DNA from: Chelonoidis abingdonii
Taxonomy: Eukaryota; Chordata; Testudines; Testudinidae
Reading direction: 5' to 3'
Length of the DNA stretch: 64,000 bases
NCBI RefSeq assembly: GCF_003597395.2
Contig: NC_133770.1
Span: 96,847,211 to 96,911,210, forward strand
Shown piece by piece: positions 47,461 through 58,801 of this stretch (the first letter of the stretch is position 1; each line of letters opens with the position of its first letter). The notes under the pieces were generated by a model. That model saw only the letters and a program-made list of their open reading frames with translations, had not been told where the DNA came from and did no database searches. Both the position numbers and the translations under genes were made by a program.

Positions 47461-47703
47461 AATCTATTTCCCCATCTTAAGTATTCTCACACCTCTTGTC
47501 AAACTGTCTGAAATGGGCCATCTTGATTATCACTACAAAAGGTTTTTTTTTTTCCTCCTGCTGACAATAGCTCATCTTAATTAATTAGCCTGTTAGAGTT
47601 AGTAGGACAACTCCCACCTTTTCACATTCTGTGTGTGTGTGTGTGTATGAATGTTATATATACACACACACAATCTCCTCACTCTATGTTCCACTCTATG
47701 CAT

Positions 47704-47741
47704 CCAATGAAGTGGGCTGTAGCCCATGAAAGTTTATGCTC
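47704..47741 (+). ncRNA. Degenerate hammerhead-ribozyme-like motif
   Basis: The order fits the hammerhead core: CCAATGA (consensus CUGAUGA, two changes), helix II GTGGGC/GCCCAT with a short loop, GAAA (47728-47731), a 3-bp helix III AGT-TTAT-GCT, then TC at the expected cleavage site (47740-47741). Penelope-like elements are known to carry minimal hammerhead motifs. The core changes suggest that this copy is inactive, and helix I was not resolved. Confidence 0.6.
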
Positions 47742-47799
47742 AAATAAATTTGTTAGTCTGTAAGGTGCCACAGTACTCCTTAAAACTCTTGGGAATCAC

Positions 47800-50715
47800 T
47801 TTCAATAGGCTAGTACTGAAATATGAAGAATGATGGTTTCTCTAACTGTAGCTGACAATTTTCTGTGACATTACATTGCATTAATTTTCTTCAATGTGTT
47901 CTATGGTTTTTAAAAAAAAAAAAAAGAGGTGAGGGTTTTTGGTTTTTTTAGTGCACAGTTGATGCCAGGAAAGTACACAAAGAATGAAGTTTATAATTCC
48001 AGTGTTGTGAAAGTGCTGTACCAGAATAGAGAAGATCCTATTGCGAAATATGCACAGACCACTATAGGCCATATGCTGATCGCATTTACAGAGGTGCGAG
48101 GCCACTGCTGGCACAGGCATTGCCTGTATGTAACTGGTGTCAGAATTTGGCATAATACTAATGAACTGGTGATTCTACTATACATCCAACAGTGATATTC
48201 CTGTAGCTGACATTCTCTAGACCAGATTCTGCCCTTCATTACACCACATGTTCATGAGACTGATGTAATGTTGAGCAGAATTTGGCCCACTCTTCCATGC
48301 CCCAGGGGACTTCCAACTCTGGTGATTGCTGGGTCCAGGGTGCTCCTGCCATGCCTACTTTCTCCCAGGAGCTTCCTCATCAGGCAAAGTGGGGAGGAGG
48401 TGGTAGTGGCAGCACGGCGCTTTGCAACCCAGGGGTAATTCTTACGCAAGGGGAATCCTCAGAGTCAGCTATGGCACCAGAATGGTGCGAAGTGATGCAG
48501 TGGGTCCTCTTGTGCGTGGAATTGCTGATCAACTTTTGTAGTCAATGCTCCTGTGAGCTGTGAAGCCAAGGCAAGGCTGTCGCCTTATTCAGGGATCACA
48601 GCTCTGCTTTGAAGGAACAGCGGATCTTTCGCATAATTACTGTTTTCAGGCAAACTCAATGTATTTTAGGAGTAGGGGGAAGCAAAAGTGGTGCCGCAGC
48701 TCTAACTACCTCACCAGCCCTCAGAGCCTCACCCCTCTGTAACAGAATTATTCATTTCCACCTTGGCAATACAGCTCTCTCCAGCCTCTGAAGGTTCCAC
48801 TTTCCATGGTCTCCAAACCCCTTGGTAGTTCTCTGCATCACTAGTTCTTGGAGTTTGTAGACAGACTGAAAGTGTGTGCATGTCTACCTGTTAATCCTTT
48901 CATTGGTGCTGTTAGAACTGCCTGGGAACTTTGTTTCATCCGAATTTCTCACGCTGAGAATCCAAACACACAGTATTTCCTTCCGGAATGACTTCAGCTT
49001 TGTAGAATTTGCATTCATTGGAACTGCATCCCCTTTAATCACAGAAAATCTTCCATATAGTGTGTGTGTGTGTTTCTCACTCATTCTTCCCTTTCAGTGA
49101 TTTAAAATGTTGGCTTTTTGACAAACTGAGGAGAGATTGGCTTATTTTAAATGCTGCTGACCAGTAGGTGCACACAACAAGAATCCATGTTGTGTTTGTA
49201 TGGAGTCTGGATATGGGTAACTATTCAAGATCTGTACTTTTGGGAAGACAGAGCCCAAATACCCAGAAGACCTTTACCTGTTCATTTGAATCTGGGTTGA
49301 GAATTTGTTACAGCCTACAATTCCTGTCCCTGCTGCTCCGTTTCAAATGAAGTTTGATTTTTAAAAATCAGTGTTCTATGTAACTAAAGCAAAACTTCAT
49401 ATTTTGCAAGAACACAGACTAAGAGGTGTTTGTTTTGTATAATACACTGCTGCTTGCTTATTTGCATCAAGTCCATTCCAATCACTTTGACTTCCATAAG
49501 CAGCTAAACTGGTTGCCCATGTGACCAGCAGAGAGCATAGCAGAGCTTGTATAGTAATCTTGTTTATGCCTGATTGACAAACATAACTTTAGTTGTATTC
49601 AGTTTTCATAATCACATGGGTCTGTTTGTTGTCTTTTTTTTTTTTTTTTTTTTCTTTTCCATCCAACAATGTTGCTTTATTTATTAAACACCAATTTGTC
49701 ATCCTTGATTGATTGGATTATCAAACAATATTTGCTCTGAGCAGTCCAAATTGATTCTGATGTTTTAAATACAAATGATTTGGTTCTTGAGCTTTTGATG
49801 AATTTGACCAGTGAAAAGCAAACGCATCTCAAAGTGCATGGTGTAAATAGCTGTGTTGTGTGCTGTGGCAGTGTGAGGGCCAAGGAATCCTCTTTTTACT
49901 CATGACAATAACTAGTTAAGTCAATCTGGGTCCTAGAAGGTATGTTATGATTTTATTTTGTATGGAATTATTGGTTTCCGTTAATTCTACTTGCTTCTCA
50001 ATCTCTGTTCTTTCTTCCAGTTACAAGAAGAACAAAAAGTTTATATCTTAGAGCTGTGTGTTGAGCAGAGTGGTGATCCTGAGGTGTAACTGACAATAAC
50101 TGTGCTATTCCTTTGGCAGAAGCAGATCCTTGAATTCTGTGAGTGTCCAGTGAAAGCAGATTATCCTGATTTGGGAGGCCGTAGAAAGAGGTGCAAGATA
50201 TGCTGCCATATGGTTCCTTCTCAGCTGCCTGCAGCTCGAGACAGAGCAATTGCATGTCATCTGATTCTCAGTTTCTCACCTTTCTTAATTTTCCTCTTAT
50301 TTGTATTTATTTTTTAGTTTCATACAGTTTTATTTAGAGGGGTGGGGTGAGTGCGCCTCTCATGTCCACTAACACTCTCTGGGTTATGCTGAAGACCACA
50401 GACTTCAAGCCCTACCAGAGGTCTCCTCCCTGTAGCGATGGGCATTCAAGCTGTCTTTGTTGCCTTGAAGACATCCATGTCCTATCAAAGTGTAAGGTCT
50501 GTATAGGATTTAAAGGCAGGTTGGGGAAAGGCAGAGCCTAGACTGATGCTCCTTCTAATGGAATATTTGCTAGCCCCAGAGAAGTCTAATTCCCCCAGCC
50601 CCAGATACCAGCCTCAACATCCCAGCCTGCCACAGTGGCAGCAGCACCTTCAGAGGCTTGGAAACCCTTTTCTCCTTCCAGAGAATCTAGGCGGAGAGGT
50701 AGATGGCCCCAAAAA
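47800..50715. repeat. Duplicated intergenic block, beta copy
   Basis: It aligns with about 2806-6470 of alpha, except for the alpha-only segment 5189-5915. It contains a TG run at about 49060 and a T-run at about 49628-49652. No gene. Confidence 0.7.
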
Positions 50716-51150
50716 TCCCATTCTAAGGAGACCTCATGTCCCTCAAGGGGTTCAGCTAAGGCTCCATCTGAGCCTGGTACTGAGCCATCAGTATCGCACA
50801 AGGAGCAGTGTACAGACAGGTCTTCTAACACTGAGGTTCCCAAACTTTTTTCCCTGTGGCCGACGTGTGCAACTGCAATGGGCAGGGTGGCCCACTACAT
50901 TAACGTTTCTAGAGGAAAATTATTAACTTTAATTACATACATATAAACTCTATGTACCAAGAAGGAGCCATCTTTCCTCTCCCCTACCAATCCTGGGCCT
51001 TCAGTGCTGCACCCTGAGGGCAGATGCCACCCCTCTTCCCAAAAGGCAGTGCTCCCCATTTATGCCCAGCATCCCTTCCCTTGAAGAGCCAAGGCCAAAA
51101 GCACTGGTTGGGGGGTAGGGTGGCTGAAGTTCCTGGGTGCTGCCCATCAC
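50716..51150. other. Beta-specific segment replacing alpha 6.5-14.6 kb
   Basis: No gene. GAGGTTCCCAAACTTTTTTCC near 50831 looks like a hAT-type end. The segment stands where alpha has the recombinase element, V2 and their flanks. Confidence 0.4.
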
Positions 51151-51159
51151 TGTTACCAT

Positions 51160-52200
51160 TATATCATTGTTATGGAGGATATTTATGTGCTATAGGGTCG
51201 AAGCTATGCCAATTCCCTGCTCCCCTTTCCTTCAACCTCCCCACCATGTGTGATCCAAGGGATCCAAGTAGGGGAGGAGGATTTAAGTGTGCAACTATTG
51301 ATTTGTTCTAGCAACTGTTGCATGGATGATCAGAGGGAATCTGATCTCAGACTACAGGCTTAGGAAACTTAAGTACATGTTCTTCTCTTCCTATAACTGT
51401 CACACTGTAGTACAGTTATTCCAGTCCTAGTATTACAGCACTGTGGCAGGAAGACTTCATTATAAATCCCAGTGGCTGTACCATGTGAAAGTCCCTCAGT
51501 GACAATGGCATACTTGTGTTGTCCATGCATGGCACAATGTCTAGAGGGTGGGAACAGGGAGGCAGTTTCATCGTCATCAGGTTTCTGCATCCTAGTTCAG
51601 AATCCTGATAATGTTCATTAGAATTTTTTCACAGTTCTAGCTAGTGATGCTTAAAAATTTTTCATAGGGGAGAAAAAGAAGACAGTGAATGATATTACTG
51701 GCAGGGAAATCTTCTTCCAGCTCTGTATCTTAGCTCTCTCCATTCGTTTGATGTGCTGTTCAGGCAGCCATGGACAAAATGTCTTCTTGTTGATAAACTG
51801 ATCTTCCACCATAGGCCTGGAAAATTTGCTTTCTCTTCTAATCAGGGGTCTCCAGCAAACTGACATCCTCCAAAGGTTGTACCTGCCAGTAACAGTGCTG
51901 AAACCAATATTGGTAAGAGGCCCAACAAAAGGTAGCAAGCATATAAAACCACATTCCAGGATAGATTTGATAGGTATGACTTTCCAAAAATTATTAACCA
52001 GAAATAAAGGAGGAACTAGATATCTGAATTATACTATACATTTCTGCAGGATATGATCAGTCACATGCTGTGTATACATAAAAGTTTGCTTTTACTACAC
52101 ACGTAAGACCATTGCATACAATAGCTGATGTTTTTATGTCTAGCTGAAAGAAAACAGAAAGGAGTATCTACTTCTTAATGTTGCCTCTGAGCTGAAGCCA
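51160..52200. repeat. Duplicated intergenic block, beta copy of 14640-15900
   Basis: No gene. Alignment with the V3 downstream flank runs up to about 52240, directly beside the V9 nonamer. Confidence 0.65.
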
Positions 52201-52258
52201 GGAGGCAGCTGTAATTTTTATACACTTGTGAAAGTCTGTGGCTCAGAATACAGAGTGA

Positions 52259-52297
52259 GGTTTTTGTACAGGCTGTCTATGGCTTTCTAACACTGTG
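52259..52297 (-). other. V9 recombination signal (consensus 23-RSS)
   Basis: Heptamer CACAGTG (52291-52297), 23-bp spacer (52268-52290), nonamer ACAAAAACC (52259-52267). Confidence 0.92.
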
Positions 52298-52767
52298 CTG
52301 TCCCAATAAGCACAATAATAGATTGCGGTGTCGTTGGAGTTTAATCCATTTACTCTTAGAGTAGAGATAAGCTGGCCAGGCTTCTTTTCACAGTCAAACT
52401 TCTTCTTATCGGAGTCTTTGTCAAAGACAGGTTGTGCAGAAGAGATGTACAGAATCCGCTCCAGAGCTTCACCAGGTCTGTGTCGATACCAGTGTATAAA
52501 AGCACTCCCGAAGTTCTGAATACCAGAAGCCTCACAGTCTATACGTGCTGTTTTATCTTTTGCCCTGGTAATGGACAACTGAGCTTGTCTCAGATGTATT
52601 TGTGCACATCCGTCTAAGAAAAGAACAAGAAAAGAAAACATGAAATTAACATGAATCTGGAGCATGGTGATTTGTTATTCAGTAATGTACAATGGTGTAG
52701 AAAAGGATTAAAAAATAAACTCACAAGACAAAACCAAAGCCAGAATAATGATGTGGAGCAGCAACAT
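52298..52767 (-). CDS. TRGV: TCR gamma V segment V9 (subgroup III), intact
   Basis: Leader exon 52725-52767 (43 nt, begins MLLLHIIIL) has donor GTGAGT. The V exon is 52298-52613 with acceptor TTCTTAG. The mature part starts GCAQIHLRQAQLSIT. First Cys is in RIDCEASG, Trp in FIHWYRHRPGEALER, second Cys in YYCAYWD; the extra FR3 Cys (KKFDCEKKP) is shared with V4. No lesion was found. Its upstream flank matches V4 and its downstream flank matches V3, so it appears to be a recombinant locus. Confidence 0.93.
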
Positions 52768-52846
52768 TTTACAGGTTTTGCTTGGACTTGCATCTATGGG
52801 AAATGTGACTGTTGTGCTGGGGTGGAAGGAGAGTTGCATTTGGGGA

Positions 52847-52860
52847 CCGGAAGTGACTCA
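52847..52860. promoter_or_regulatory. ETS/AP-1-like element upstream of V9
   Basis: CCGGAAGTGACTCA, 80 bp upstream of the leader ATG; a good ETS core joined to TGACTCA. Confidence 0.5.
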
Positions 52861-52869
52861 TTTAGTTAA

Positions 52870-53888
52870 CATGTGATGAGGTTTTGTTGGCTGCATATGC
52901 TAACTTAAAGTAAGGTAGAGTTATGACTGAAACTCACCAGACTTTACTTTCATCAGAGAGCATAATCTGGCAAGAAGAAAATTCTTCAGCTGTCTATAGA
53001 TCAGCCTAGATTGTATCGTATGTTGTTGTTTTTTTCTTGTTTATAGCACAGTGGTTCCCATAGGCCTCTGTGTGGATGATGTCCTCATTGTGTGAGTTAC
53101 ACATACATAGAAATATATGAAGTGAGTGTCCCAAAGATCTTCACTCTAAACAGGGATGTCTACATTGCAGCTGGGCGTGGTAGCGGGGATTGAGTCCGAA
53201 CACTAAAAATAGAGGTGTTTGGTCTGAGCTCGGTGGCTAGCCTGAGTCTCCATTGGAGTCATAACATCCATGCTGCTACTTTTAGCATGCTGGCTTAAGC
53301 TCCAGTAGCACAAGTCTGTCTATCCAGAGCTCGGGATACAGTTGGGGAAAAAGAAACACTAATATATCCACTAGATATACAATGTTTAAAGCCAGTTTCT
53401 CCGCTGGTATCAACTGGCACAACTCCATTGATTTTAATGGCGTTTCAACCATTTGCAACAGCAGAGAATTTGGTACTTAATGTTCAAATATAAACCATTT
53501 CCCTCTTCCCTCCTCAGCCACAGTCATCATTTCTTGGCAGATTTCTTGTAGGAGTTGCAACAGGAGTGGGTCTTGAGAGAGATTTGAAAAAGAAGAGGCT
53601 AGTGGTTTAGGTGTGTGTGTGGGGTGGGGCATTCACCACATAAGTGGTAGAAGAAAGTACCAAGCTGTTTGTGGTCAGGAGTGCAGTCTTTTTGCTTGTT
53701 TGTACAGTGCCCTGTGCAGTGTGGACCAGATCTGGGGCTGGAGTTCCTAGCTATGACTGTAAGCAATATGAAGATGAAGGGACAGGCAGAGCCATGCTGA
53801 TGGCACAGTGAAGACTAATTTTCTTGGGGGTTATTTTCTTTCCCTGTTAAATGTAGGAGGTGCTGACCTGAGTGGTGCTGTTGCCAGT
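52870..53888. repeat. V9 upstream flank, beta copy of the V4 flank
   Basis: No gene. It aligns with 17970-18710. About 300 bp (53150-53450) are extra relative to alpha and contain CAGCTGGGCGTGGTAGCGGG; unclassified insert. Confidence 0.55.
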
Positions 53889-54000
53889 TAGGGTGACCAG
53901 ATAGCAAGTGTGAAAAGTCAGGACGGGTCGAGGGTAATAATCACCAATATGAGAGAGAGCTCTGAATATCAGGACTGTCCCTATACAATTGGGACATCTG
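53889..54000. mobile_element. Short TIR element, beta only
   Basis: Starts TAGGGTGACCAGA; the far end is worn (GGGACATCTG). GCCAGT repeats on both sides (53883-53888 and 54001-54006). Alpha near 18710 has one unfilled GCCAGT. Confidence 0.68.
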
Positions 54001-54006
54001 GCCAGT

Positions 54007-54691
54007 ACAGTACTCAAACTCCTTTGAAGATGTTAAGCACTTCCCAGGATCCTGCTCCTGCTGAGTTTCCCAGATGTGAAATAGTGCAATATCTCTTCCT
54101 CCTTCAGTGTGATACTTGACCTCTGTTACATGAATTGAGTCTTGTAAAGTGGCTAATGTATCTGTGTGTTAATGCCCTCTACTGATATAGGATGGACCTG
54201 CTCTTGTATATTTGCAGTCAGTTTTGTCCTAGTTCTGAAAAAGGGCCAATTGTACACTAAGATGTTGTTGAATTAATTTATGAGTAACCTCATTTGTTCT
54301 TTAACACTTCTTTGTTTCCTTGTGATCGGAGCTAATCCAATCGATCATGTCTTTTGTATATTGTAGCTCCATTCATTTTCTTGTGTCTTTCTAGCTTTAT
54401 TCAATAAGCAGTACTTCTATCTCTGCCCTTCTTTCAATTACCTGAAATTACATGCTTGTCCTACGGGTACTAAGAATCTGACTCCATTTATTCTCATTGC
54501 TCTAGCGACTCAGGTTAGACTATATAACACTGATGCAGGGACTTGATCTCTTATTCTGTGATGTTCCCTGAACATTCATGCTAAGATTGAAACTACACAG
54601 CATAATATCAGTTCAAGCAGAGTGTAACCTGCTGTCACATCATGGGTTTTTTTTGTTGTTTTTTTTTTTGCTGAACTGGCATCAGAAACTG
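54007..54691. repeat. V9 distal upstream flank, beta copy
   Basis: It aligns with 18715-19208 and 19852-19975. It contains the TGTGTTAATGCCCTCTACTG segment at about 54165 and the empty site of the alpha hAT element at about 54535. Confidence 0.6.
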
Positions 54692-55186
54692 TCTTAGGGG
54701 AGGATCTGTTAATCGAGATTCTCTATCTTAGTAAGGAGGAGAGGATTGAAGATGATAAAAACAGGGAGGATCGGATGAGAAATAGCCAAATGAAAGTCTA
54801 ATTCAATTACATCACATAATGGAAGACAGCTAAAAAGTGACAATTTTAAAAAGTACTTGTATACAAATGTTAGAAGTCTAAATACTAAGATCGGTATACC
54901 CCAGTGCCTCATATTAAATGAGGATATTGATATAATAGGCATCATAGAAACCTGGTGGAAAGAGGATAATTAATACGACACAGTAATATTAGGGTTCAAA
55001 ATACATTGGAAGGACAGAATAGGTCATGCTGATGGGGGAATGGCAGGATATGTGAAAGCAGGTGTAGAGTCAAATGAAGTAAAAATCTTAAATGAACCAT
55101 AGACTCTGCACCCTAGAATCTCTATGGAGAGTAATTCCATGCTTGAATAATAAGGATATAGCACTAGGGATATTCTGCTGACCAGG

Positions 55187-55480
55187 ATGGTGATACTGAC
55201 TGAAATGCTCCAGGAGATTAGAGAGGCTATAAAAATAAAAAACTCAATAATAATAATGGGGGATTTCAGCTATCCCCATATTGACTGGGCACATGTCACC
55301 TCAGGATGGGATGCAGAGATAAAGTTTCTTGACACCTTAAATGACTGCTTCTTAGAGCAGCTAGTCCTGAAACCCACAAGAGGAGAGGCAGTTCTTGATT
55401 TAGTCCTAAATGGAGCAGAGGATCTTGTCCAAAAGGTGAATATACCTGGACTGCTGGTAAAAGTGACCATACCAAAATGA
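55187..55480 (+). pseudogene. CR1 endonuclease fragment
   Basis: The C-terminal half of an APE-type endonuclease: GDFSYPHIDW corresponds to the GDFN motif with the catalytic Asp, and the S-D-H end is lost by decay. Confidence 0.75.
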
Positions 55481-56490
55481 AATTTAACATCCCTGTGCAG
55501 GGGACAACACCAAATCAGCCCACCAAGGTACCATTTAATTTCAGGAAAGGGTATTACACAAAAACGAAGAAGTTTAGTTAAACAGAAATTAAAAGGTACA
55601 GTGCCAAAAGTGAAATCCCTGCAAGCTGCATGGAAAGTTTGTAAGAACACCATCATAGAAGCTCAATTTAAATGAATACCCCAAATTAAAAAACATAATA
55701 AGAAGACCAAAGAAGTGCCACTGTAGCTAAACAACAAAGTAAAGGAAGCAGAGGCAAAAAGGCATCCTTTAAAAAATGGGGATGCTAAATCCTATTGAGT
55801 GAAAAATAGAAAGGAGTATAAACTCTGGCAAGTGAAGTATAAAAAATATAATTAGGAAGGACAGAAAAGAATTTGAAGAACAGCTAGCCAAAAACTCAAA
55901 GTAACAGCAAAAGTGTCTAAGTACATCAGAAACAGGAAATCTGCTAAACAACCAGTAGGACCACTGGACAATCGAGGTGCTAAAGTAGAACTCAAGGAAG
56001 ATAAAGCCATTGCAGAGAAACTAAATGAATTCTTTGCATCAGTCTTCTTGGCTGAGGATGTTAGGGAGATTCCCCAGTCTGAGCTATTCTTTTTAGGTGA
56101 CAAATCTGAGGAACTGTCCCAGATTGAGGAGTCATTAGAGGAGGTTTTGGAACATATTGATAAACTAGACAAGCAATAGGTCACCAGGAACAGATGGTAT
56201 TCACTGAAGAGTTCTGAAGGAACTCAGTAGTTCTGCAATTTTATATTTAACTGTGGTATGTAACCTATCATTTACATCCGCTTCTGTACCAGATAACTGG
56301 AGGATAGCTAATGTGACGCCAATTTTCTTAAAAAGGCTTCAGAGGCGATCCTGGCAATTACTGGCCGGTAAGCCTAACTTCAGTACCTGGCAAACTGGTT
56401 GAAACTATAGTAAAGAACAGAATTATCAGACAGCTAGATGAACATGATTTGTTGGGGGAAGAGTCAACATGGTTTTTGTAAAGGGAAATC

Positions 56491-56745
56491 ATGCCTTGCC
56501 AATCTAATAGAATCTTTAAAGTAGGGGGCGGGGGCAACAAGCATGTAAACAAGGGTGAGCCTGTGGATATCATGTATTTAAATGCTCAGAAAGCCTTTGA
56601 CAAGGTCCTTCACCACAGGTTCTTAAGCAAAGTAAGCTGTCATGGGATAAAAGGGAACGTCTTCTCATGGATTGGTAATTGGTTAAAAGATAGGACCAAG
56701 AGTAAGAATAATTGGTCAGTTTTCAGAATAGAGAGAGGTAAATAG
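56491..56745 (+). pseudogene. CR1 reverse transcriptase fragment
   Basis: YLNAQKAFDKVLHHRFLSKV is the RT motif A region. The catalytic Asp position of the usual YLDF is Asn here. Motif C (ADD) in a broken frame follows near 56830. Confidence 0.75.
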
Positions 56746-57179
56746 TGGTGTCTCTCAGGGTTCTGTACTGGGACCAGCCCTATTCATAAATGATCTGGAA
56801 AAAGAGGTAAACAGTGACATGACAAAATTTGCAGGCGATGCAAAAGTATTCAAGATAGTAAAATCCAAAGCAGACTGCAAAGAGTTACTAAGGGATCTCA
56901 CAAAACTGGATGACTGAGCAACAAAATGAGATGAAATTCAATATTGATAATGCAAAGTAATGCACATTGGAAAACACAATCCCAACTATACATGTAAAAC
57001 CATGGACTCTAAATTAGCAGTTACCACTTGAGAAAGAGATCTTGGAGTCATTATGGATAGTTCTCTGAAAACATCCACTCAATGTGCAGCAACAGGCAAA
57101 AAAAGCTAACAAATGTTGGGAATCATTCGGAAAGGGATAGATAATAGACAGAAAATATCATTCCCTCCATAGAAATCCA

Positions 57180-57383
57180 TTGTATGCCCACCTCTTGAAT
57201 ACTGTTTGCAGATATGATTACCCCATATTAAAAATATATATGTTGGAATTGGAAAAGGTACAGAAAAGGGCAACAAAAATGATTAAGGGTATAGAACAGC
57301 TTCCTTATGAGGAGCAATTAATAACCCTGGGACTTTTCAGCTTGGAAAAGAGACAACGAAGGTGGGATATGATAGAGGTCTAA
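57180..57383 (+). pseudogene. CR1 ORF2 C-terminal fragment
   Basis: KVQKRATKMIKGIEQLPYEE and GLFSLEKRQRRWDMIEV match the highly conserved CR1 C-terminal block. Confidence 0.75.
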
Positions 57384-57461
57384 AGAACACGACTGGTTTG
57401 GAGAAAGTAAATTTGGAAGTGTTATTTATGTTCAAAAGATTGTGGATCAGAATGCAGAGTG

Positions 57462-57500
57462 GGTTTTTATATAGGCTGTCTATAATTTACTAATGCTTTG
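57462..57500 (-). other. V10 recombination signal, decayed heptamer
   Basis: CAAAGCA (57494-57500) stands for CACAGTG, with an altered third base that normally abolishes cutting. The 23-bp spacer and nonamer ATAAAAACC (57462-57470) survive. Confidence 0.75.
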
Positions 57501-57695
57501 GGACCCCCCAATAGGCACAATAGTAAGTAGCAATGTCAATGGATTTTATTTTGTTTCTGGTCAGGGTTCTGGTAGACTGGACAGTCTTTTCATTATGAAA
57601 CTTTCCTTTATCTGAGTCTCTGCCAAGGATAGATTGCGTTGATAAACAGAACCCACTCAGGAGCTGTACTGGGTCTCTGTATATACCAGTGCATA
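57501..57695 (-). pseudogene. TRGV: TCR gamma V pseudogene V10 (subgroup III), 3' part
   Basis: 3' part of the V exon, from CAC-TGG-TAT to the second Cys context (TGT GCC TAT TGG). FR3 is 2 nt short relative to V5, giving a frameshift. It is separated from its 5' part by a solo LTR at 57696-58424. 57691-57695 (GCATA) is one side of the target duplication. Confidence 0.88.
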
Positions 57696-58424
57696 TGTCA
57701 AGGTATCACCTCCCACTCTGAACTTTAGGGTACAGATGTGGGGACCTGCATGAGATAACCCCTAAGCTTATTTACCAGCTTAGATCCAGTAGCTGCCACC
57801 ACCAAATAGTTTAAACAAATGTTTATGGGAGAGTCATTTGGAAACTCTGTCTTCCCCCCTAAATGTTCCCCAGCCTTTATCCCCCTTTTTCTGGCAGGAT
57901 TGAGATTGATGCACCTCCCACCAATTCCTGGTGAGCCCAGATCCAACAAACCCTTTGATTTGAAAACAAGGAAAATCAATCAGGTTCTTAAAAAAAGACT
58001 TTTAATTAAAGGAAAAAGGGGGAAAGGAATACCTCTGTTTGATTAGCATGCAAGCTGCTCTCACAGACAACAGATTCAAAACAAAAAGGATGTCCCTCTG
58101 GGCAGAACCTTAAAGTTGCACAAAAGAAACCCAATTTGATTCTCCTTCTTATGCAAAAGAAGTCACAAAAGAAAATAAAAATAATCTAATACATTCCTCT
58201 CTAAATACTTACTACTTTTAAGAAATGTTAGATGGCTGACTCCTAGAGCCTTCACTCCAGCACAAACTTTTCTGGACAGACCAAAGACTGATTTCCCTCC
58301 TCCCTCTTTGAAAACATCTTGTCCCCCCATTGGTTCCACTGGTCAGGTGTCAGCTAGGCTATGTGAACTTCTTAATCCTTTACAGGTAAAAGAGGAATCA
58401 ACCCTGGACTGTCTGTTTATGACA
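57696..58424. mobile_element. Solo LTR inside V10
   Basis: TGTCAAGG ... TTATGACA, 729 bp, flanked by GCATA (57691-57695) and GTATA (58425-58429), a 5-bp duplication with one mismatch. No internal retroviral sequence. Related to 26895-27683. Confidence 0.85.
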
Positions 58425-58701
58425 GTATATAAGCCTTGTCAAAATCCCCAGATACAGAAACACAGCAGTCAATTCATATGGCGTTACTTTCTTCCCTGGT
58501 AATGGACGGTTGAGGTTGGGTCAGATGCACTTGTGAGGAGCCATCTGTGGGGAGGGGGGGAAATGAAAAAAATCAACATAAAACTGAAATAATGTGAAGG
58601 CTTTCCAGCTGCTTATGTTATGGGCCTACATATGAGGAGAGCAGTCTCAGCAACACACAGGAGCAAACTGTAGCCAGAACAAAAGTCTTCAGCAGCAACA
58701 T
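58425..58701 (-). pseudogene. TRGV: TCR gamma V pseudogene V10, leader and 5' part of the V exon
   Basis: Leader exon 58659-58701 (43 nt, begins MLLLKTFVLATV) has donor GTGTGT in place of GTAAGT. The V exon start is at 58544 (acceptor CCCCACAG) and reads GSSQVHLTQPQ. The Arg codon before I-D-C is TGA (V5 keeps CGA). The first Cys region reads IDCCVSVSGDF. Sister of V5; both are dead for different reasons. Confidence 0.88.
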
Positions 58702-58788
58702 TTTTGCTGCTCTTTTTAGACTCCAGCCAAAGAATGAAAATGATGATTTTGAATGGAGAGAGACCTGTAGGTGAGGAGAGGAAGTGAC

Positions 58789-58801
58789 CCATTTAGGTAA
58801 C
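58789..58801. promoter_or_regulatory. ETS/AP-1-like element upstream of V10
   Basis: AGGAAGTGACCCA, 88 bp upstream of the leader ATG. The AP-1 half has one change (TGACCCA). Confidence 0.4.

Larger units (their letters stand above)
47202..47780 (+). mobile_element. Penelope-like retroelement 3' fragment, beta only
   Basis: 5'-truncated in the endonuclease, followed by a 3' non-coding part with the hammerhead-like motif and the end AAGGTGCCACAGTACTCCT. Alpha (near 2787) lacks it. TG/CA repeats at about 47630-47675 lie within the element; a similar place in the 24.4 kb copy has a short ATAT/ACAC tract. Confidence 0.8.
54692..57407 (+). mobile_element. CR1-type LINE, beta only, decayed
   Basis: Plus-strand protein remnants in order: endonuclease end with IIMGDFSYPHIDW and LVLKPTRGEAVLDLVL (55187-55480); linker with ELKEDKAIAEKLNEFFASVF (55913-56179); RT with VDIMYLNAQKAFDKV (56491-56745); C-terminus with LEKVQKRATKMIKG and LPYEEQL then LGLFSLEKRQRR (57180-57383). 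Stops and frameshifts separate them. Alpha flank homology stops at 54691 and the V10 flank starts at about 57410. Confidence 0.85.
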
